DNA of 64,000 nucleotides from Cynocephalus volans (GCF_027409185.1 NC_084478.1:80149624-80213623); one strand, 5' to 3'; numbered from the stretch's first letter, positions 51,190-62,924 are shown. Translations and numbers: made by a program. Notes: generated by a model not told the origin, from the sequence alone.

Positions 51190-51240
51190 TGTTTAATGAT
51201 TGTGTGTGGGAGGAGGTGGGGCTGGTTAATGTTTGTCTGG
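51190..51240 (+). promoter_or_regulatory. GJB1: Putative GJB1 liver promoter P1: two HNF1-like sites
   Basis: TTAATGATT within 'tgtttaatgattgtg' (about 51190-51204) and GGTTAATGTTTGTC (about 51224-51237) each match much of the HNF1 consensus GTTAATNATTAAC; the second also contains a forkhead-like TGTTTGT. HNF1 control of the upstream GJB1 promoter in liver is established in rodents. Their position just before the candidate exon 1A is what makes them interesting; function is inferred. Confidence 0.45.
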
Positions 51241-51304
51241 TTCCTCTTGGGCTATGGGCCACTTCTGGCTCCAGCCCTTGGCTCATTGTCCCTCCCCTGA
51301 GCCG

Positions 51305-51395
51305 AGCTGACAGTACCTGGTGGCTTAGGGCAGACACGCCTGCAGACATTCCCTGGGAAAGGGCAGCAGCAGCCAGGTGTGGCAGTGTCGGGGAG
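51305..51395 (+). other. GJB1: Putative GJB1 non-coding exon 1A
   Basis: The stretch 'gagctgacagtacctggtgg' to 'gccaggtgtggcagtgtcgg' ends GGGAG followed by a donor GTGAGG at 51396, and looks to me like the 5' end of liver-type connexin-32 mRNA. Spliced to the acceptor at 56884 it would give the usual short leader. The 5' limit is a guess, and the match is from memory of the transcript, so a transcript alignment is needed. Confidence 0.45.
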
Positions 51396-52199
51396 GTGAG
51401 GAGGCTGGGGGCTGAGGAGGTGGGCTGGGGAGGGCTGGTGTGGCACAGGGGGGCAGAGATGGGAGCTGGGGAAAGGCCTGGGTCTTGCCTTCTCTTGCCA
51501 GTTTAACCTCACCCAGCCACTTATGTCCTTTTCATGCTTCCCCCTGAGCTGGGATGAGGCCCCTCCTGCCAGGTTCCAGGCTTGCTTAGCCTCTCTCTGC
51601 AGCCCCCAACTCTTATCCTCTTTCCAGGCTCAAAGTTGCTTCTCCTCTCACTCTTTTCCCAGCCAAGGAATCCCCTCATCCCCATCGGGCCAGATTCCCA
51701 GAAAGACTTGAGGGACCCTCTAGTCACAAGGTGACCAAGTTGGTCTCTCTGAGACATTTTCTGCCACACAGGGTTAGGATTCAGTGGGACTGTTGGGCAC
51801 TGCCAGGTACTGTTTTCCTTCCCTGATTACAAGACAAGCCAGGCATGCACCCAACGCGGGGCTGCTAGTGGATGAATACAGTGTGCTCAGTAGACTGTGG
51901 AGGGGCAGCCAACAGGGCCAAGGATTTGGGAGCATGCGTTTCCATTTTCTTGAGGGAGGCAGACAGACTCAGGCTGAGTTTGGAGTAACTGATGGTTTGG
52001 AGCTCTAAAGAAGGGGTGGTCCCCCAGCTGTTTGAAAGTTGTTCCAGCTGTTGGGAACGGCACAGCAGAATGCATGGACTTAGAAAATGAGATAGGAGAG
52101 TATATAAGCAAGAGAGATTTTAATGGAGAGAAGTATAGATGAGGATGCAGCACAGCAATGGGGAAGGGACCCAGGCTCGGGTGAGGGGCCAACATGATT

Positions 52200-52390
52200 C
52201 CTAATCTGAGCTCCAGCACTTGCTTACCAGCTGTGTGATAAGTTACTCAGCTGCTTTGAGCCTCCATTGCCTCATCTGTAAATTGAAGACAATATCTTGT
52301 GGCTCATAGGATTGTTGTGAGGATGAGACTTCATGAGCATACGGCTCCTAGCACACAGTAGGCATTCCATAAATGGCGGCTGTTATAATA
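52200..52390 (+). repeat. MIR SINE
   Basis: 'taccagctgtgtgataagtt', 'cctcatctgtaaattgaaga' and 'tagcacacagtaggcattcc' match MIR. Confidence 0.85.
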
Positions 52391-53097
52391 AAGCCCACGT
52401 AGAGAGCAACAGGAAGTCAGATGGGTGATGGAGGAGTAAGAGGGTATAATCCAAACAGAAGGTAAGGGAGCTGACATTAGCAGAAGTTCTATGAAAAGAC
52501 CATGGCAGAGAGAGAAAAAGAGAAAACTGAAGTGAGCTAGACTGGACCCGACCCAAGCCTGGCCACGGAACATGTATGGCAGGGTGGAGAGGCTAAATCC
52601 AGTGACTAAGCTACTGTAGAACCACAGGGTGGAGGCAGGTAAGGGAGGCAGGGAGAGAGGAAGAGAGCTGGAGGAGTTTGGCCTTAGCCATACCAAACTG
52701 ATGAAGGCAGCCAGAAATTCAGAAGGAAATCTCAAAGAAAGCCCCATGTCCCTTCCTGACCAGAGGCTGCCTGTGAAATGGAGGAGTGAGCATGGAGTCT
52801 GACGCTGAATGTAACCTCATCCAGCCCAGCCAGGCTCCTCCTCCCCAAACCCCCCAAAACACAAGGATTTTCCCATAACTGGAAGGAGGGACAGGGAAGA
52901 GGTGGGGACAGAAAGACAGACTTGATGTGTGTGCGTGTGTGCATGCGTGTGCCCACACGCCAGCACCCACAGGAAGGAGTATTAGGTTTTTGAGCTGTTG
53001 GCCTGGTCTCAGTTAGAATGCAAACTCCTTAAAGGAAAAGAGGCTGCCAAAAGCGGTGCTATGTACAAAGGCTTTGAGGTCAGAGGAAAATAAATTT

Positions 53098-53225
53098 GAC
53101 ACTTGATTCTACCACTTTGCTCCAGTGCAACTGCCATTGAGGCAAGTTACTTAACCACTCTGAGCCTCACTTCCTTGTCTGAAAAATGGGGCTAATATTA
53201 CAGGACTGTTCTAAGGACTAAATGT
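53098..53225 (+). repeat. MIR SINE fragment
   Basis: 'aggcaagttacttaaccact' and 'ctgagcctcacttccttgtc' match the MIR core; the 3' end is missing. Confidence 0.8.
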
Positions 53226-53904
53226 GATCTCTGATTTTGACTGCGCTTGAGCGCTGGAGCAAATCTGGATCTGAAGACAGGGCCAAAGCCAGCAAGGCCA
53301 GAGAAGTCCTGTCGAATTAAACAAGACAGCAAAACATGCCTGGAGCAACACAGAGCATATCAGTACCTGGACTTTAACCCAAAGTCACAAAAAGTTTGGA
53401 TTTCAAAACCAGATCATTCCCCTGCATGTTTTTAAAAGGAAACCCCTGAGGTATTGATGTCAACATAAGGATCAGTTCTCCTTCCAAAGGTGAAAGCAAA
53501 AGTTGAGATTCCACACAAGGGTGACCACACAAGGGTACATAGGGGCCCCAAGGGAGCTACTGGCTATGTCCCAGAGGGCTCAAGAAGATAAGAGGTGGAG
53601 AGCTGCAAGAACCTAGAAACTCAGGGGTGGCCACATGTCTCTGGGGCATCCTTCAGGGGCAGAGAGAAGAGAACAATTACAGTTTACTCTGGAGTTTGAA
53701 GAAGCAGCCTGAGAAAGGAAGGAAAGGAAAAACAGACCAAATCTGTTTGGCAATGGAAAACCCTGGGAAAGAAGGAGAGGAAAAGAGTTGTCAATTGATA
53801 GGAAAGGGGAGAAGGGGCTAAAGGAGAATAGAAGACAGACCAGTTTTGAATCTCCCTGTTCCTAAAAAATACCCATGGAAAGAAAAGTTATGGTTCTATC
53901 CAAA

Positions 53905-54150
53905 GCAGTAGAGCTTATGGGGAAGAGCATGGGCTCTAGAGTCAGCTGACCTGGCTCAAATCCCAGCTCTGTCACTTTCAGGCTGTGTGACCCTTGGACA
54001 AGTCTCTTCACCTTTCTTTGCTTCAGTTTCTTCATCTGTGACATGAGGATAAAAGCAATACTACCTCACAGGGTTGTTCTGAGGATTACATGAGACAGGG
54101 TGCTTGCAAGGGCCAGGCACACAACAGGTGCTCAGTAAGTGGTTATTCTT
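53905..54150 (+). repeat. MIR SINE
   Basis: Well-preserved: 'agagcatgggctctagagtc', 'ggctcaaatcccagctctgt', 'cctcacagggttgttctgag' and 'acaacaggtgctcagtaagt'. Confidence 0.9.
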
Positions 54151-54162
54151 AATAATTCTCCT

Positions 54163-54265
54163 CGGGCTGGCCAGTTAGCTCAGTTGGTTAGAGCAGAGTG
54201 CTGATAAAACCAACGTCCAGTGTTTGATCCCTGTTACCAGCCAGCCGCCAAAAAGTAAAAAATAT
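54163..54265 (+). mobile_element. tRNA-Ile-derived SINE, monomer
   Basis: Begins CGGGCTGGCCAGTTAGCTCA and ends 'ccagccagccgccaaaaagt'. The 11-bp duplication ATAATTCTCCT flanks it (54152-54162 and 54266-54276). Confidence 0.92.
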
Positions 54266-54324
54266 ATAATTCTCCTTGACCAACTGTTTTAGAGTCTAAC
54301 ACATCTCATCAGCTGAAGCATTTC

Positions 54325-54520
54325 CTTTTTTTATTATTGAAACATAATTGATTGTACATATCTGTAGGGTACAACGTTAAATATCAGTACCTGTGTGCAA
54401 TATGTGATACTCGAATCAGGATAATTAGTATATTCAACCTTATACGTTATAATCATTTTTTGTGGCCCTGTACCAATTTCTCGCTAACCTCCCTTCCTCT
54501 CTCCGCTTTCCCACTTCTGT
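54325..54520 (-). mobile_element. 5'-truncated retroposon 3' end, antisense
   Basis: 'tattgaaacataattgattg', 'tacatatctgtagggtacaa' and 'cgttaaatatcag' parallel the 3' end of the antisense element at 38138-39858, so both belong to one family. A direct repeat GAAGCATTTC at 54315-54324 and 54631-54640 brackets it together with the SINE next to it. Confidence 0.6.
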
Positions 54521-54622
54521 TGGCTGACTGGTTAGCTCGGTTGGTTAGAGTGTAGCCTTATAACACCAAGATCACAGGTTCAGATCCCCATCTGGCCAAG
54601 TGTCAAAAAAAAAAAAGAAAGA
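54521..54622 (+). mobile_element. tRNA-Ile-derived SINE, monomer
   Basis: Begins TGGCTGACTGGTTAGCTCGG, B box GGTTCAGATCC, ends 'ccatctggccaagtgtc' plus A run. More diverged than the dimers. Confidence 0.88.
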
Positions 54623-55399
54623 AAATGCCAGAAGCATTTCTTTACAGCTAACTGAAGGGTCTCCTGCAGCAGATTTGCCTTCAGAATCCCAGGCTTGGGA
54701 GAAAGGGCATCTGTGCACCTGCTTTCCCATGCTGGTCTAGACCATGACAGGAACTCACCAAGCATTTCTTTCTTTTTTTTTTTTTTTAGCTAAATGAAGA
54801 AACCTTGCTCAGAGAAGTAACCTATGTCCTGTGGACTGTCCCTTCTTCCCCCAGTTCCTTTCATCCATTCCCCAACTTTTTTAGTCGCTGTTACCCTACC
54901 CCTTTCAAAGGAGAGGACCACCTAGAACTGAATATGGGGCTTCTTCCACAACCTTTGCTGTGGGGCACGCACTGGGGGCAGGAAATGCCCTCCATTTCCT
55001 ATGATCCAGGCCTGCATGATCTCCTCACATCCAGTTCCCTGATTCTAGCATGATCTCCTTGCAACTTGATAGCAGAAGTGGTGGGAGGTGGGGAGAGGTC
55101 TTCTTTGCCTGCCTAAGGAATAGAGGAGAATTTCTTCCCTAGATAAACTGGTAAGCTCAAGAAAGCAGGAGGTGGCAATATGCACTTGATATTGGGGGCA
55201 GGGCAGCAACAGAGATGTCTGTTCTCTCAGACAGACACAATAGGTCAACAACAGCACTGGGGAGAAAAAAGAGAGATCTTGGGTTTGGCAGACCATTTAG
55301 CTTCCCAGAACAACACTGCTTTCTCTTCCTGAGAAGGTTCTTAACCCCCTTGATTCACCAACTATGAAAATGGAGCTGGTCTCTGAACTTCTGCAGGTG

Positions 55400-55520
55400 G
55401 CCTCATTGAATCTCACCCTAACCCTGTGTATTAACCCCATTTATGGGTGAGCCAGCAAGCTCAGAGAAGTCCAGAAACCAGCCCAAGGTCATATTAGGTA
55501 AAGAACCAGGACTCCAACCA
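55400..55520 (-). repeat. MIR SINE fragment, antisense
   Basis: 'ccccatttatgggtgagcca' and 'cagcccaaggtcatattagg' match antisense MIR. Confidence 0.6.
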
Positions 55521-55849
55521 AAGCTATGTGACTCTTACCTATTCCATGTCCTAACCTTTTTTCTTGGTGATCTTTTGCTCTCTCCTGGCTTGTACTCACC
55601 ATGTGTCCACCTGACCACCCTCTGTATGAATTCCCTTTCCTGAAACTCAAGGAGGGATGGTTAGGGTTTGCTCCATGACACTAGACTTGGATGCATTCAC
55701 AGCTCAACATTTTCTGTGCTTCTTGTGCTTTTGTGGGTAAAATTAACCTTTTTTTTTTTTTGAATGGCTAGTCTTTGTGTTTGCTGATACCATCTGCAAA
55801 AGCACAAGGAGTCTGCTGTGGGAAGAGCCTAGACTTCTGCTTCAGATAC

Positions 55850-56015
55850 TTTTGTGTTCTATCCTACCCTACTTTCTAGATGTATGACCTTGAGTGAGTT
55901 ACTTCTCTGAGCTTCAGCTTCCTAATCCGTAAAATGGGGTAAAAGTTTTGCTAAATGGGTCAAAAGAAAGAATGTGTGGGAAAATGCTTAGCATAGTTCC
56001 TGACCTGATAAATGT
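55850..56015 (+). repeat. MIR SINE fragment
   Basis: 'gatgtatgaccttgagtgag', 'cagcttcctaatccgtaaaa' and 'gcttagcatagttcctgacc' match MIR. Confidence 0.8.
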
Positions 56016-56339
56016 GAGCTCCCTTTCCTCTCCTCTAGCTCACCCATGCCCTGTAAGGAATCTAAGCCTAGGAAAAACCCTGCTGTCCCTAAGTTTCTGA
56101 TAGGGCCATGGGGGGAGAGCCTCAGCCCAGAGCCTCCTGGTCCCCTAGGGTCCCCTCTTACACGCACCTGTCTGTCTTCCATCTCCCTCCCCCTGTGGCC
56201 ATTCTTTTGCTAGGGCTATGGGGCGGGTGCGGCGATGGACCGGGCGGGCACAGAACAGGTGGGTGCAGGCTGGGTGTCCAGCGCTGGGACACAAGTGCTC
56301 TGTGTATAGGGTGGGCGGAAGTCAGGGCGTTTGATCTGA

Positions 56340-56426
56340 ATTCTAAAGGGCGTTGTTCAAAGCCCTACAAAGGTCCCATTGTGCAGACACTGGGTATAAA
56401 GCAGCATATGACTCCCCAGCACCAGC
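56340..56426 (+). promoter_or_regulatory. GJB1: GJB1 neural promoter P2 with SOX-type sites and TATA-like box
   Basis: Two SOX-like motifs sit close together: TTCAAAG at about 56357-56363 with ACAAAGG at 56367-56373, and CATTGTG (reverse CACAATG) at 56377-56383. TATAAA follows at 56395-56400. Human GJB1 P2 is driven by SOX10 and EGR2 in Schwann cells, and the CMTX1 promoter variant at about -528 changes a SOX10 site. Position -528 from the ATG here is 56372, within a few bases of these motifs. Confidence 0.75.
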
Positions 56427-56533
56427 GGCGATGAATCAGGACGCAGGCGCGGACCCAGGGACCACTCCCCTTGCATAGACATGAGACCATAGGGGACCTG
56501 TCTGGGTGGCCTCAGGGATAGGCACTCCCCAAG
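56427..56533 (+). other. GJB1: GJB1 non-coding exon 1B (neural)
   Basis: The 3' edge is the donor GTAACA at 56534. Exon 2 contributes 16 leader bases (56884-56899), so the last base of exon 1B is c.-17, the same position as the human junction. The start is placed about 27 bases after the TATA-like box. In human this leader is reported to contain an internal ribosome entry site and the variant position c.-103, equivalent to 56447. Confidence 0.75.
56431..56478 (+). CDS. Short upstream open frame in GJB1 exon 1B
   Basis: An ATG at 56431 opens a 15-codon frame (MNQDAGADPGTTPLA) closed by TAG at 56476-56478, entirely inside the leader. The start sits within a few bases of the predicted cap site, so it may be skipped or not even transcribed. 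If used it could affect translation of connexin-32 in Schwann cells. No protein function is implied. Confidence 0.35.
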   Translation: MNQDAGADPGTTPLA

Positions 56534-56883
56534 GTAACAGGGGTTTGTTGGGTTTGCCCCAGGTCAGGGGTTAAGGATCTGGGGGATGGGGAGCCAGAGG
56601 GGATGGCTGATAGCAGAACAAGATGGGCCTGGCATAGAAAGGGGCTGGAGAGGAAAGAATGCTGGATGAAAGCGAAGGCAGATGGGGCTCAGGGAGATCA
56701 AGTCAAGTGAGTGAGAAGGAGGAGAAGCAAGAGAGATGGGGTGATTTGGAAAGGTATGACTATCCTTCCTTTTCTGCTACTGGCTCTCGGAAGGGGGTGT
56801 GGGGGGGTGGGCAGGCCGTGTTATGGTGCCCAGCTTCCTGCCCCAGCCTTCTGACAGCTTGCTGGGTGGTTCATGTTTTGCAG
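56534..56883 (+). other. GJB1: GJB1 intron between exon 1B and coding exon
   Basis: 350 bases with GTAACA donor and TTTTGCAG acceptor ending at 56883; near the human size. No repeats seen. Confidence 0.85.
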
Positions 56884-56893
56884 GTGTGAATGA

Positions 56894-57751
<858 letters not shown>

Positions 57752-58385
57752 TACCACGTACCAGGCAACCTCCCATCCCGCTCCCCACCCGCCCTGGGGA
57801 GCCCTTTCTTCTCCCCTGCCAGTGCACGGTTCTCTGCCTGCTAGGGATTCCTTGATCAAAACCCTTCTTCCCTCCCTCCTTCCCTTCCTCCCAGGGCCTT
57901 CTGTTTGAGGAGCTGGAGGAGCGGGGGGAGCTGGAGGCCACCTACTCCAGTGCTCAAGGTTATTGGGGGTGCAGGCAGCTTTTTTTTGCCTGTACCCCTT
58001 CCTCTTCCCTCTCCCTCTCCCTGGGACCACTGGGGACAAGAGATAGGATGCTCTGACTGCGTCTCCGATTATGAAACTAATCTTAACCCCATGCTGACAG
58101 AGACCCTTTCTGGAGTCACATCAGTGGGGAGGGATGGGAGCAAGTGGAGTAGAGGGGGGTGCTGTGGACATGCGGGTGGAGAAGGGAGGGTAGCAAGCAC
58201 AGGAAAAGGAGGAACAGTTCTTGCCGGCCACAAGGCAAAGGAGGACATGTCTGGGGTGAGGGAGTTAGGGAGGGAGAAGCAGGCAGATAAGTTGGAGTGG
58301 GGGTTGGTCAGGGCTGCCTTTGCCTCCAAGTCCCCAAGGCCTCTCTCTGCCTGAAATGTTACACATTAAACAGGATTTTACAGTA
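57752..58385 (+). other. GJB1: GJB1 3' untranslated region
   Basis: From the TGA stop to about 15 bases past an ATTAAA at 58365-58370, giving a mature mRNA near the 1.6 kb known for connexin-32. End inferred from the signal. Confidence 0.75.
58365..58370 (+). terminator. GJB1: GJB1 polyadenylation signal (ATTAAA)
   Basis: The common variant hexamer, at the distance from the stop expected from the known mRNA length. No AATAAA was seen before it in the 3' UTR. Confidence 0.7.
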
Positions 58386-58612
58386 AATGAAGAGGTGGCT
58401 TGTGTGTTTGTCACGTTCTTTCTTCTGCAACCTCTGACCTCCCCCTGGATGAGCTGGCCTTGGCTTTTTGCTGATCAAGAAAGGAAAGGGGCAGAAGAAA
58501 TAGTGATTTGAGTAGCTGAAGCTGCAAATGAGGAACGACTGCACTCCTAGCCTGGCAAAGCCAGACCCTGAGCCATCTCCTAGTTTTTGTTGTTCTTGTT
58601 TTGTTTTGTTTT

Positions 58613-58680
58613 TTCATTTTTAATAACAGCTTTATTGGAATCTAATTCATTCACATACCTCATTCCTCTGATTTTAAAAA
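58613..58680 (-). repeat. L1 3'-end fragment, antisense
   Basis: 'ttaataacagctttattgga' and 'ctaattcattcacatacctc' resemble the antisense 3' end of older mammalian L1 (L1M type), preceded by a T-rich tail. Confidence 0.5.
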
Positions 58681-59039
58681 GATTAAAATGACAACTCCCT
58701 CTGGAGAGACAGGAAATGATAGAGAAATTTCTCATATCTGAGAGAGGGGCTCACATTCCCTGGGTACCTTGGTGAGGGCCCCTCCCCCACACTCCTGGGA
58801 GAGCTGTCCCCTTACTCCCTCAAAACCCAGCATTCCATGCAAACTGATGTCCCACAATCCACGCATCAGGTTGCACCATGACTCTGACTCCTTTCCTCTG
58901 AACATAGCCCCTAATTTCATCCTCCTCCCCAGTTTCCTTCCCTCGGGAATCAATGCCCCCCACTCCAGAGATCCCCCCACCACAGGTCAAACAATTCCCA
59001 GCAACAGTTTCCTCACCAGCATCACCCTATTCCAGCCTC

Positions 59040-59160
59040 TGTGGTAGGAAAAGCCCCAGGCTGGGAATTAAAAGCTGGGTTCACGTCCTGGTTCTATCAC
59101 TTATTAGCAAGGCATTCCCTTCCCCCAAGCTTCAGTTTCCTCATGATCAGACAAGGTCCG
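59040..59160 (+). repeat. MIR SINE fragment
   Basis: 'ggttcacgtcctggttctat' with 'cacttattagcaaggc' and 'cttcagtttcctcatgatca' match MIR. Confidence 0.7.
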
Positions 59161-59209
59161 GCCTACCACATCTCTAAGCTCCCTTCAACATTCTGACCTT
59201 CTGGGATTC

Positions 59210-59900
59210 CTAAAAGACTTCCCCAGCCTTAGCAGGGGTTTCCCCATCTCAGAGTCACCGCCCTCACAAACGGCCCCTCAGAGTAAAAGTTTCCCTCACA
59301 GTGAGATTCCCTCCTCAGCTTTTCTAACCTCCTAACAGGAGGAATTATTTGCCACTCCCTCTCAGAGTATGTGGACTCCATGTGGGAAGTATATCAGAAA
59401 GGAAGAGGAAAGCAGGCATAATCTCATTAGAATTGTTCTCCCTCTCAAAACAATTTTTCTCCTCCAGAGAGAAAACATGGAAAGTTTCCTCCTTCAAGGA
59501 GATTTCTTTAGAAAAAATAGAAGAGAGTAAGTATTCCTTTCCACCACACTGAGAAACCCTTGAGAGAGCTTCCCCTCACTTAAAAGAGAAACATTCCTTT
59601 CCTGCAAGAAATTTCCTTTCTCCTTAGAAACTGACATCATTCCCTAACAGAGGAGAGGTCCCCACTATGAGAGATTCTTTTTCTCATTGAAATCCATCCT
59701 CTTCACCCACAACCCAACATACACAGAGCATCCCCTCTCTGTCCAAAAGGCCATCAAGAAAAAGATTTTCTTCTTAAAATTCCGTCATGGTCCATGAGGG
59801 AACATCATGCTCTCCCCACACTGAGAAATGCTAAATCCATCATTATCTCAGAGATCTAGTCTCTTCAAAAGATTCTACCAAACCTCCTTGGAAAGAAGAT
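59210..59900. repeat. Degenerate tandem-like array, period about 35-45 bp
   Basis: A motif resembling 'CCCTCTCAGAGTA' or 'TTTCCCTCACAGTGAGA' recurs every few tens of bases (near 59275, 59295, 59357, 59445, 59462, 59570, 59650). It looks like the reverse complement of the pattern at 10620-11670. Confidence 0.4.
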
Positions 59901-60094
59901 CCAACTCCAGGGCGCAGTGGTGGGACAATAAAGCTATTGGCCTGGGTGTTACAGCACAAAGGAGGACATGTGACTCTCGGGTCCTATGAACCAGGTGGGA
60001 GTAGCCAAAGGAACTTTGAGGGGAGCTGGTGGACACAATGTCTCAGGGAGGCAGAAGGGAGGGTCAGGCTAACCCCAGGACTGACTTTTTATTT

Positions 60095-60165
60095 TTTATT
60101 TTTTATTTTTTTGGCGGCTGGCAGGTATGGGGATCTGAACCCTTGGCCTTGGCATAACCAGAAGT
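60095..60165 (-). mobile_element. tRNA-Ile-derived SINE, truncated, antisense
   Basis: 'ttggcggctggcaggtatgg', 'ggatctgaacccttggcctt' and 'ggcataacc' form the 3' half of the SINE on the minus strand, with a T-rich tail at 60089-60111. Possible short duplication TGACTTTTT on both sides. Confidence 0.8.
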
Positions 60166-60214
60166 GACTTTTTTTATCTGAGGCTCTGTCACAAGAAACA
60201 CTGAGGCAAGTGGA

Positions 60215-60440
60215 GCTTAGTACCTGCCACATAGTAGACACTCAATGTGCTGAGTGACTGGGGTAGTGAAAAGGGCAATGGAATTAGGAGACCTGGCTCT
60301 CCATTGATTATACTTACCCTCTCCAGGTCTCAGTTTCCTCATCTGCAATATAAGGTTAATAATAACTTCTCTACCTCTTTCACAGAGCTTTTGTGAAAAT
60401 CACACAAGATGTGTTCAAAAGCTGGCTATAAACTGTAAAG
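60215..60440 (+). repeat. MIR SINE, diverged
   Basis: 'aggtctcagtttcctcatct', 'gcaatataaggttaataata' and 'tcacagagcttttgtgaaaa' match the MIR core. The preceding 'catagtagacactcaatgtg' may belong to a separate MIR/L2 end. Confidence 0.75.
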
Positions 60441-61245
60441 TAAGGTAAGATACTACCATAAGCACTGAGAACATGGCCTTAAGGAATGCTAGAACCCTCG
60501 ATGAGCCAGAAAGGAGTGAGGCCGATTCAGCTAGGCTGAAGTTAGTGGAAAGAACTTGGCAATAACAGCGTTGGCTCCCCCAGGGAGCAGACAGCCGTCC
60601 AAACAGCAAAGTCCAAGAGATGTTGCAAACTCAAGCATGTTCCATTTAAGGGTCAACATTCAAGGGGTCTGATCTGGGGGCAGAAAAGACCTAGTAACAG
60701 GAGATTCTTGCACACTATCTTTCATGGTACCAGTGTTGTTAGGGACGTCTACAGTCTTTTAGAGGTGTCTATGTGCAGAGATGCAGGAGCTGGGGGCAAA
60801 GGGACAGAGTCAGCTCCTGGATGAAGGAACTGGCTGAACTAGGAGAGCTAGGAATGAAGTTGAACTAGGAACTAGTTAGTTCAGCTAGGAATCAAATGAG
60901 CTAGGAGTCAAGACCCCAGCCAGCTGAGACTACAAAGAAAGCTGCAGTGTCCATAGAGAACTGGCATGGCAACCACAAACTCATTCAGATAGCCTGGGTG
61001 CATACAGTGGGGGCTAGAGTGGACTGCTTGCTCCATTTACTGATTCTACAATACTTAAACGCCAGACTTGACCTATGCTAGAGAAGGGGCTATACAGTCA
61101 TACCAAGCTGGTCTCCCTTTGATTCCTGGACCAGGTCAGGCTGAACCTACAGGGTCAAGTGGAGAAAGGATTAGGTAATTCTAGGGAGGGGAAATAAAGC
61201 AGGCAAAAACCATACATTTCTGAACATAACCGAAAAGGCATGGGG
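60441..61245. other. Intergenic, nothing recognised
   Basis: No repeat or gene that I can support. Confidence 0.5.
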
Positions 61246-61249
61246 TATC

Positions 61250-61660
61250 TTTAGAGTTAGGCAAATAATCTGCTGTGGAGGATTCCAGGAGTGGAATGGC
61301 TAGAGGGGAGGTGGGAAAAATGAACTATGACTAGCTTGTGACAGTCCTCGTGTGTCACTATAAGGGGTATAGGTAGTGGGAAACCCTTTAGGGTTTTGAG
61401 GAGAAAAGTGACACCTTCATACCTGTGTGTTTGGAAGCTCATTCCAGCAGGTGCATGAAGAATGGATTGGGAATTGGAAAGACTAGAGTCAGAATGACCA
61501 GTTATGGAGCTGTTGCAATAGCCCAAGTTAGGCCTATAGGACTAAGACAGTGGCAGAGGAATAAGAGGAGATAGATATGAGAGACATTTTAGATGTAGAA
61601 TTTACAACAGGACTTGATGTCTGAGTGTGGGGGGATGGAGGAGCCAAAGATAATTTGCAG
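61250..61660 (-). repeat. L2 LINE, antisense
   Basis: 'gaagaatggattgggaattg', 'gagctgttgcaatagcccaa', 'acaggacttgatgtctgagt' and 'gaggagccaaagataatttg' match antisense L2. Confidence 0.65.
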
Positions 61661-61664
61661 GTTT

Positions 61665-61905
61665 CCTTTCCCTCCTTTGACTGGCAGACTCCTAATCATT
61701 CAAAACTCAGCTCAAATGTCATTTCCTCTGTGAAGCCTCCAACTCTCTTCTCTCCCCCCATCCAGTCCCTCAGGGAGAACGAGTCTTCCCCTCCACTCTG
61801 AATTCCCACAGCATGTCGTAGCACACGTTGATGAGAGTGTTTATCACATTGCGTGACAATCACTTGCATAAGCTTAACACATAGTACGTGCTTAGTAGCC
61901 TGTGG
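61665..61905 (+). repeat. L2 LINE 3' part, sense
   Basis: 'caaaactcagctcaaatgtc', 'tttcctctgtgaagcctcca' and terminal 'acacatagtacgtgcttagt' match L2. Confidence 0.75.
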
Positions 61906-62384
61906 AATTAAGGGCAGTCAGGAAGAAGATATGGGCACATGCAAAGGTTCAGAGTCTTGAAAGAGTAGAGTGTGTACACCGTAACAAGAACAGAGGATGC
62001 ACGGATGCGGGGTAGGGTGGTCATAGTAGGAGGTGAGACTGGCAAAGTAGGCTGGGGACCGTTAGTGGAGTATCTCATATGCATGCATAGATGTTTGCAC
62101 AGGAGTTTAGACTCTCAGGTATCACATGTAGGAACCCTTCTGACCTAAAGTGAAGCCCCTGCTAGACTACCAGGCAATTCTGTACTCATGACTGTAGACA
62201 GACTGTAGAGATCTTGAGAGGATTCAGGTCAGAAGAGACCTTTGCACAAATATATGCATTCAAGTTGATGGTGAGCTATGGAAGAAAGGGTAGGATGATT
62301 TGACAGTGGACTTCAAGGACAAAGGATCATTTACACAGGATGGTAACCAACTGTTACCCATTTCAACTGAAGCCCCTGTGAAAA
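61906..62384. other. Intergenic, nothing firmly recognised
   Basis: Some phrases ('ggcacatgcaaaggttcaga') resemble antisense L2, too weak to mark. Confidence 0.4.
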
Positions 62385-62610
62385 GTCCATGTAGCACAGT
62401 GATTAAGAGCATGGTCCACCTCCTGTGTGACTTTGCCCATGTTACTTGGCCACTCTATGCCTCAGTCTCCTCATCCCTCAGTCTCATTTGTAAAGCAGAG
62501 ATTAATATCAGTACCTGTGTCACAGGGCTGTAGTGAGGATTTAACACATTAATTATACATAAAGCACTTATAACAATGCCTGGTCAATAATAAGCTACAT
62601 ACAAGAGTAT
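62385..62610 (+). repeat. MIR SINE
   Basis: 'gtagcacagtgattaagagc', 'tgcctcagtctcctcatccc' and 'cacagggctgtagtgaggat' match MIR. Confidence 0.88.
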
Positions 62611-62924
62611 GCTGCTATTATTTCATTTCACCATCTTTGCCACCCCTCCACTCTCTCAAACACTGAGCTAAACTCTTTCTGTCACCTAATTAATATGCTT
62701 TCTTGAGTGTCTAATTGCCCATTGCCATGTGTGTGTGCTTAAGCAAGCAAGTGTGTATGTTTGCATACATATGTATCAGTACTTAAAACCACATTTGTAT
62801 ATATGTGGGAGGATGGCTGTGAGGGGAGTGTCTTAATTCTTAATGTAGTCTTAATAAAAAGGATATGTCCCAATCATAATATAGTCTGAAACTTTATTAC
62901 CAGACTTAGAAATGACTTAGGTGT

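Larger units (their letters stand above)
51396..56340 (+). other. Region between putative GJB1 exon 1A and P2 promoter
   Basis: If exon 1A is right, this is intron 1 of the liver transcript. It contains MIR copies, two SINEs and one antisense retroposon 3' end, listed separately. Parts 51400-52200, 52400-53090, 53230-53900 and 54790-55390 hold nothing I recognise beyond short homopolymer runs. Confidence 0.5.
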
